NCBI GenBank assembly: GCA_030537135.1
Contig: JAUNOP010000006.1
Coordinates: forward strand, 26,480 to 90,479
Source of the DNA: Eubacteriales bacterium
GTDB lineage: Bacteria; Bacillota; Clostridia; Lachnospirales; Lachnospiraceae
DNA: 64,000 bases
Direction: 5' to 3'
The notes under the pieces were generated by a model that searched no databases, was not told the DNA's origin, and saw nothing but the letters and a program-made list of their open reading frames with translations. Within the stretch, counting starts at the first letter, position 1, and every line of letters begins with the position of its first letter. The position numbers and the translations under genes are program-made. Shown piece after piece: positions 63,914 through 64,000 of the stretch.

Positions 63914-64000
63914 CGCAAAAGTACACAACAAAATAAGCTGCTTCTTATCTACCGTAAGAATCATACTGAAATCAATTACAAGCAGTTCTCCTGACTTAAG

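Noticed and set aside
63707-63964. N-terminal extension of the OppB-like permease with a CSQCESCGKLF motif
   Set aside because: The Shine-Dalgarno sequence and homology both point to GTG 63709; the extension contains a terminator hairpin.

Overview
The window looks like chromosome of a low-to-mid GC Firmicute of class Clostridia, most likely family Lachnospiraceae. The evidence is a Gram-positive PolC, CodY, a CIRCE operator on groESL, class III FBPase, a DUF378 protein and strong AGGAGG ribosome sites, with several TTG or GTG starts. I see no phage, insertion sequence or CRISPR array. Most genes are on the minus strand.

Region 1 (1-19883, minus) is the unusual part. It is an apparently co-directional run of twelve genes, read from 19883 downwards: a 1180-aa protein of a clostridial unknown family, a degenerate actin/Hsp70-fold protein, a TPR-like protein, three related Hsp70s without a lid, a coiled-coil/GrpE fusion, a fourth Hsp70, a coiled-coil protein, a NrdG-like radical SAM protein, a second coiled-coil protein, and a CbxX/SpoVK-type protein with three AAA+ P-loops that runs off the window start. 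No J-domain protein and no glycyl-radical enzyme are present. It looks like a dedicated ATP-driven chaperone or remodelling machine of unknown purpose.

Region 2 (19900-33020) starts with divergent promoters and a 142-bp element with inverted ends. It holds a PLP aminotransferase and a PurF-like protein that lacks the catalytic cysteine, then fbp, polC, ispG, a TelA-like gene and an XpaC-like gene.

Region 3 (33100-44300) is metabolic and envelope genes: a secreted SGNH hydrolase, ilvE, folA-thyA, VanZ-like, malQ (perfect promoter boxes, long leader), an alpha/beta hydrolase, a DUF5067-type protein, a DUF378 protein, tRNA-Gly(GCC), a nitroreductase-like protein and a lysozyme-like protein.

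Region 4 (44335-57093) is core information and nucleotide genes. guaB is followed at once by a ZTP (pfl) riboswitch with an overlapping terminator, then a PurO-type IMP cyclohydrolase and a stand-alone AICAR transformylase. Next are a small membrane protein, groEL-groES with CIRCE, a multi-hairpin intergenic element, codY, topA, dprA, a ComM-like gene with an unusual start, and a 55-aa small gene.

Region 5 (57239-63709) is a five-gene peptide/nickel-type ABC importer operon followed by a type I sugar-binding-like secreted protein, bracketed by intrinsic terminators.
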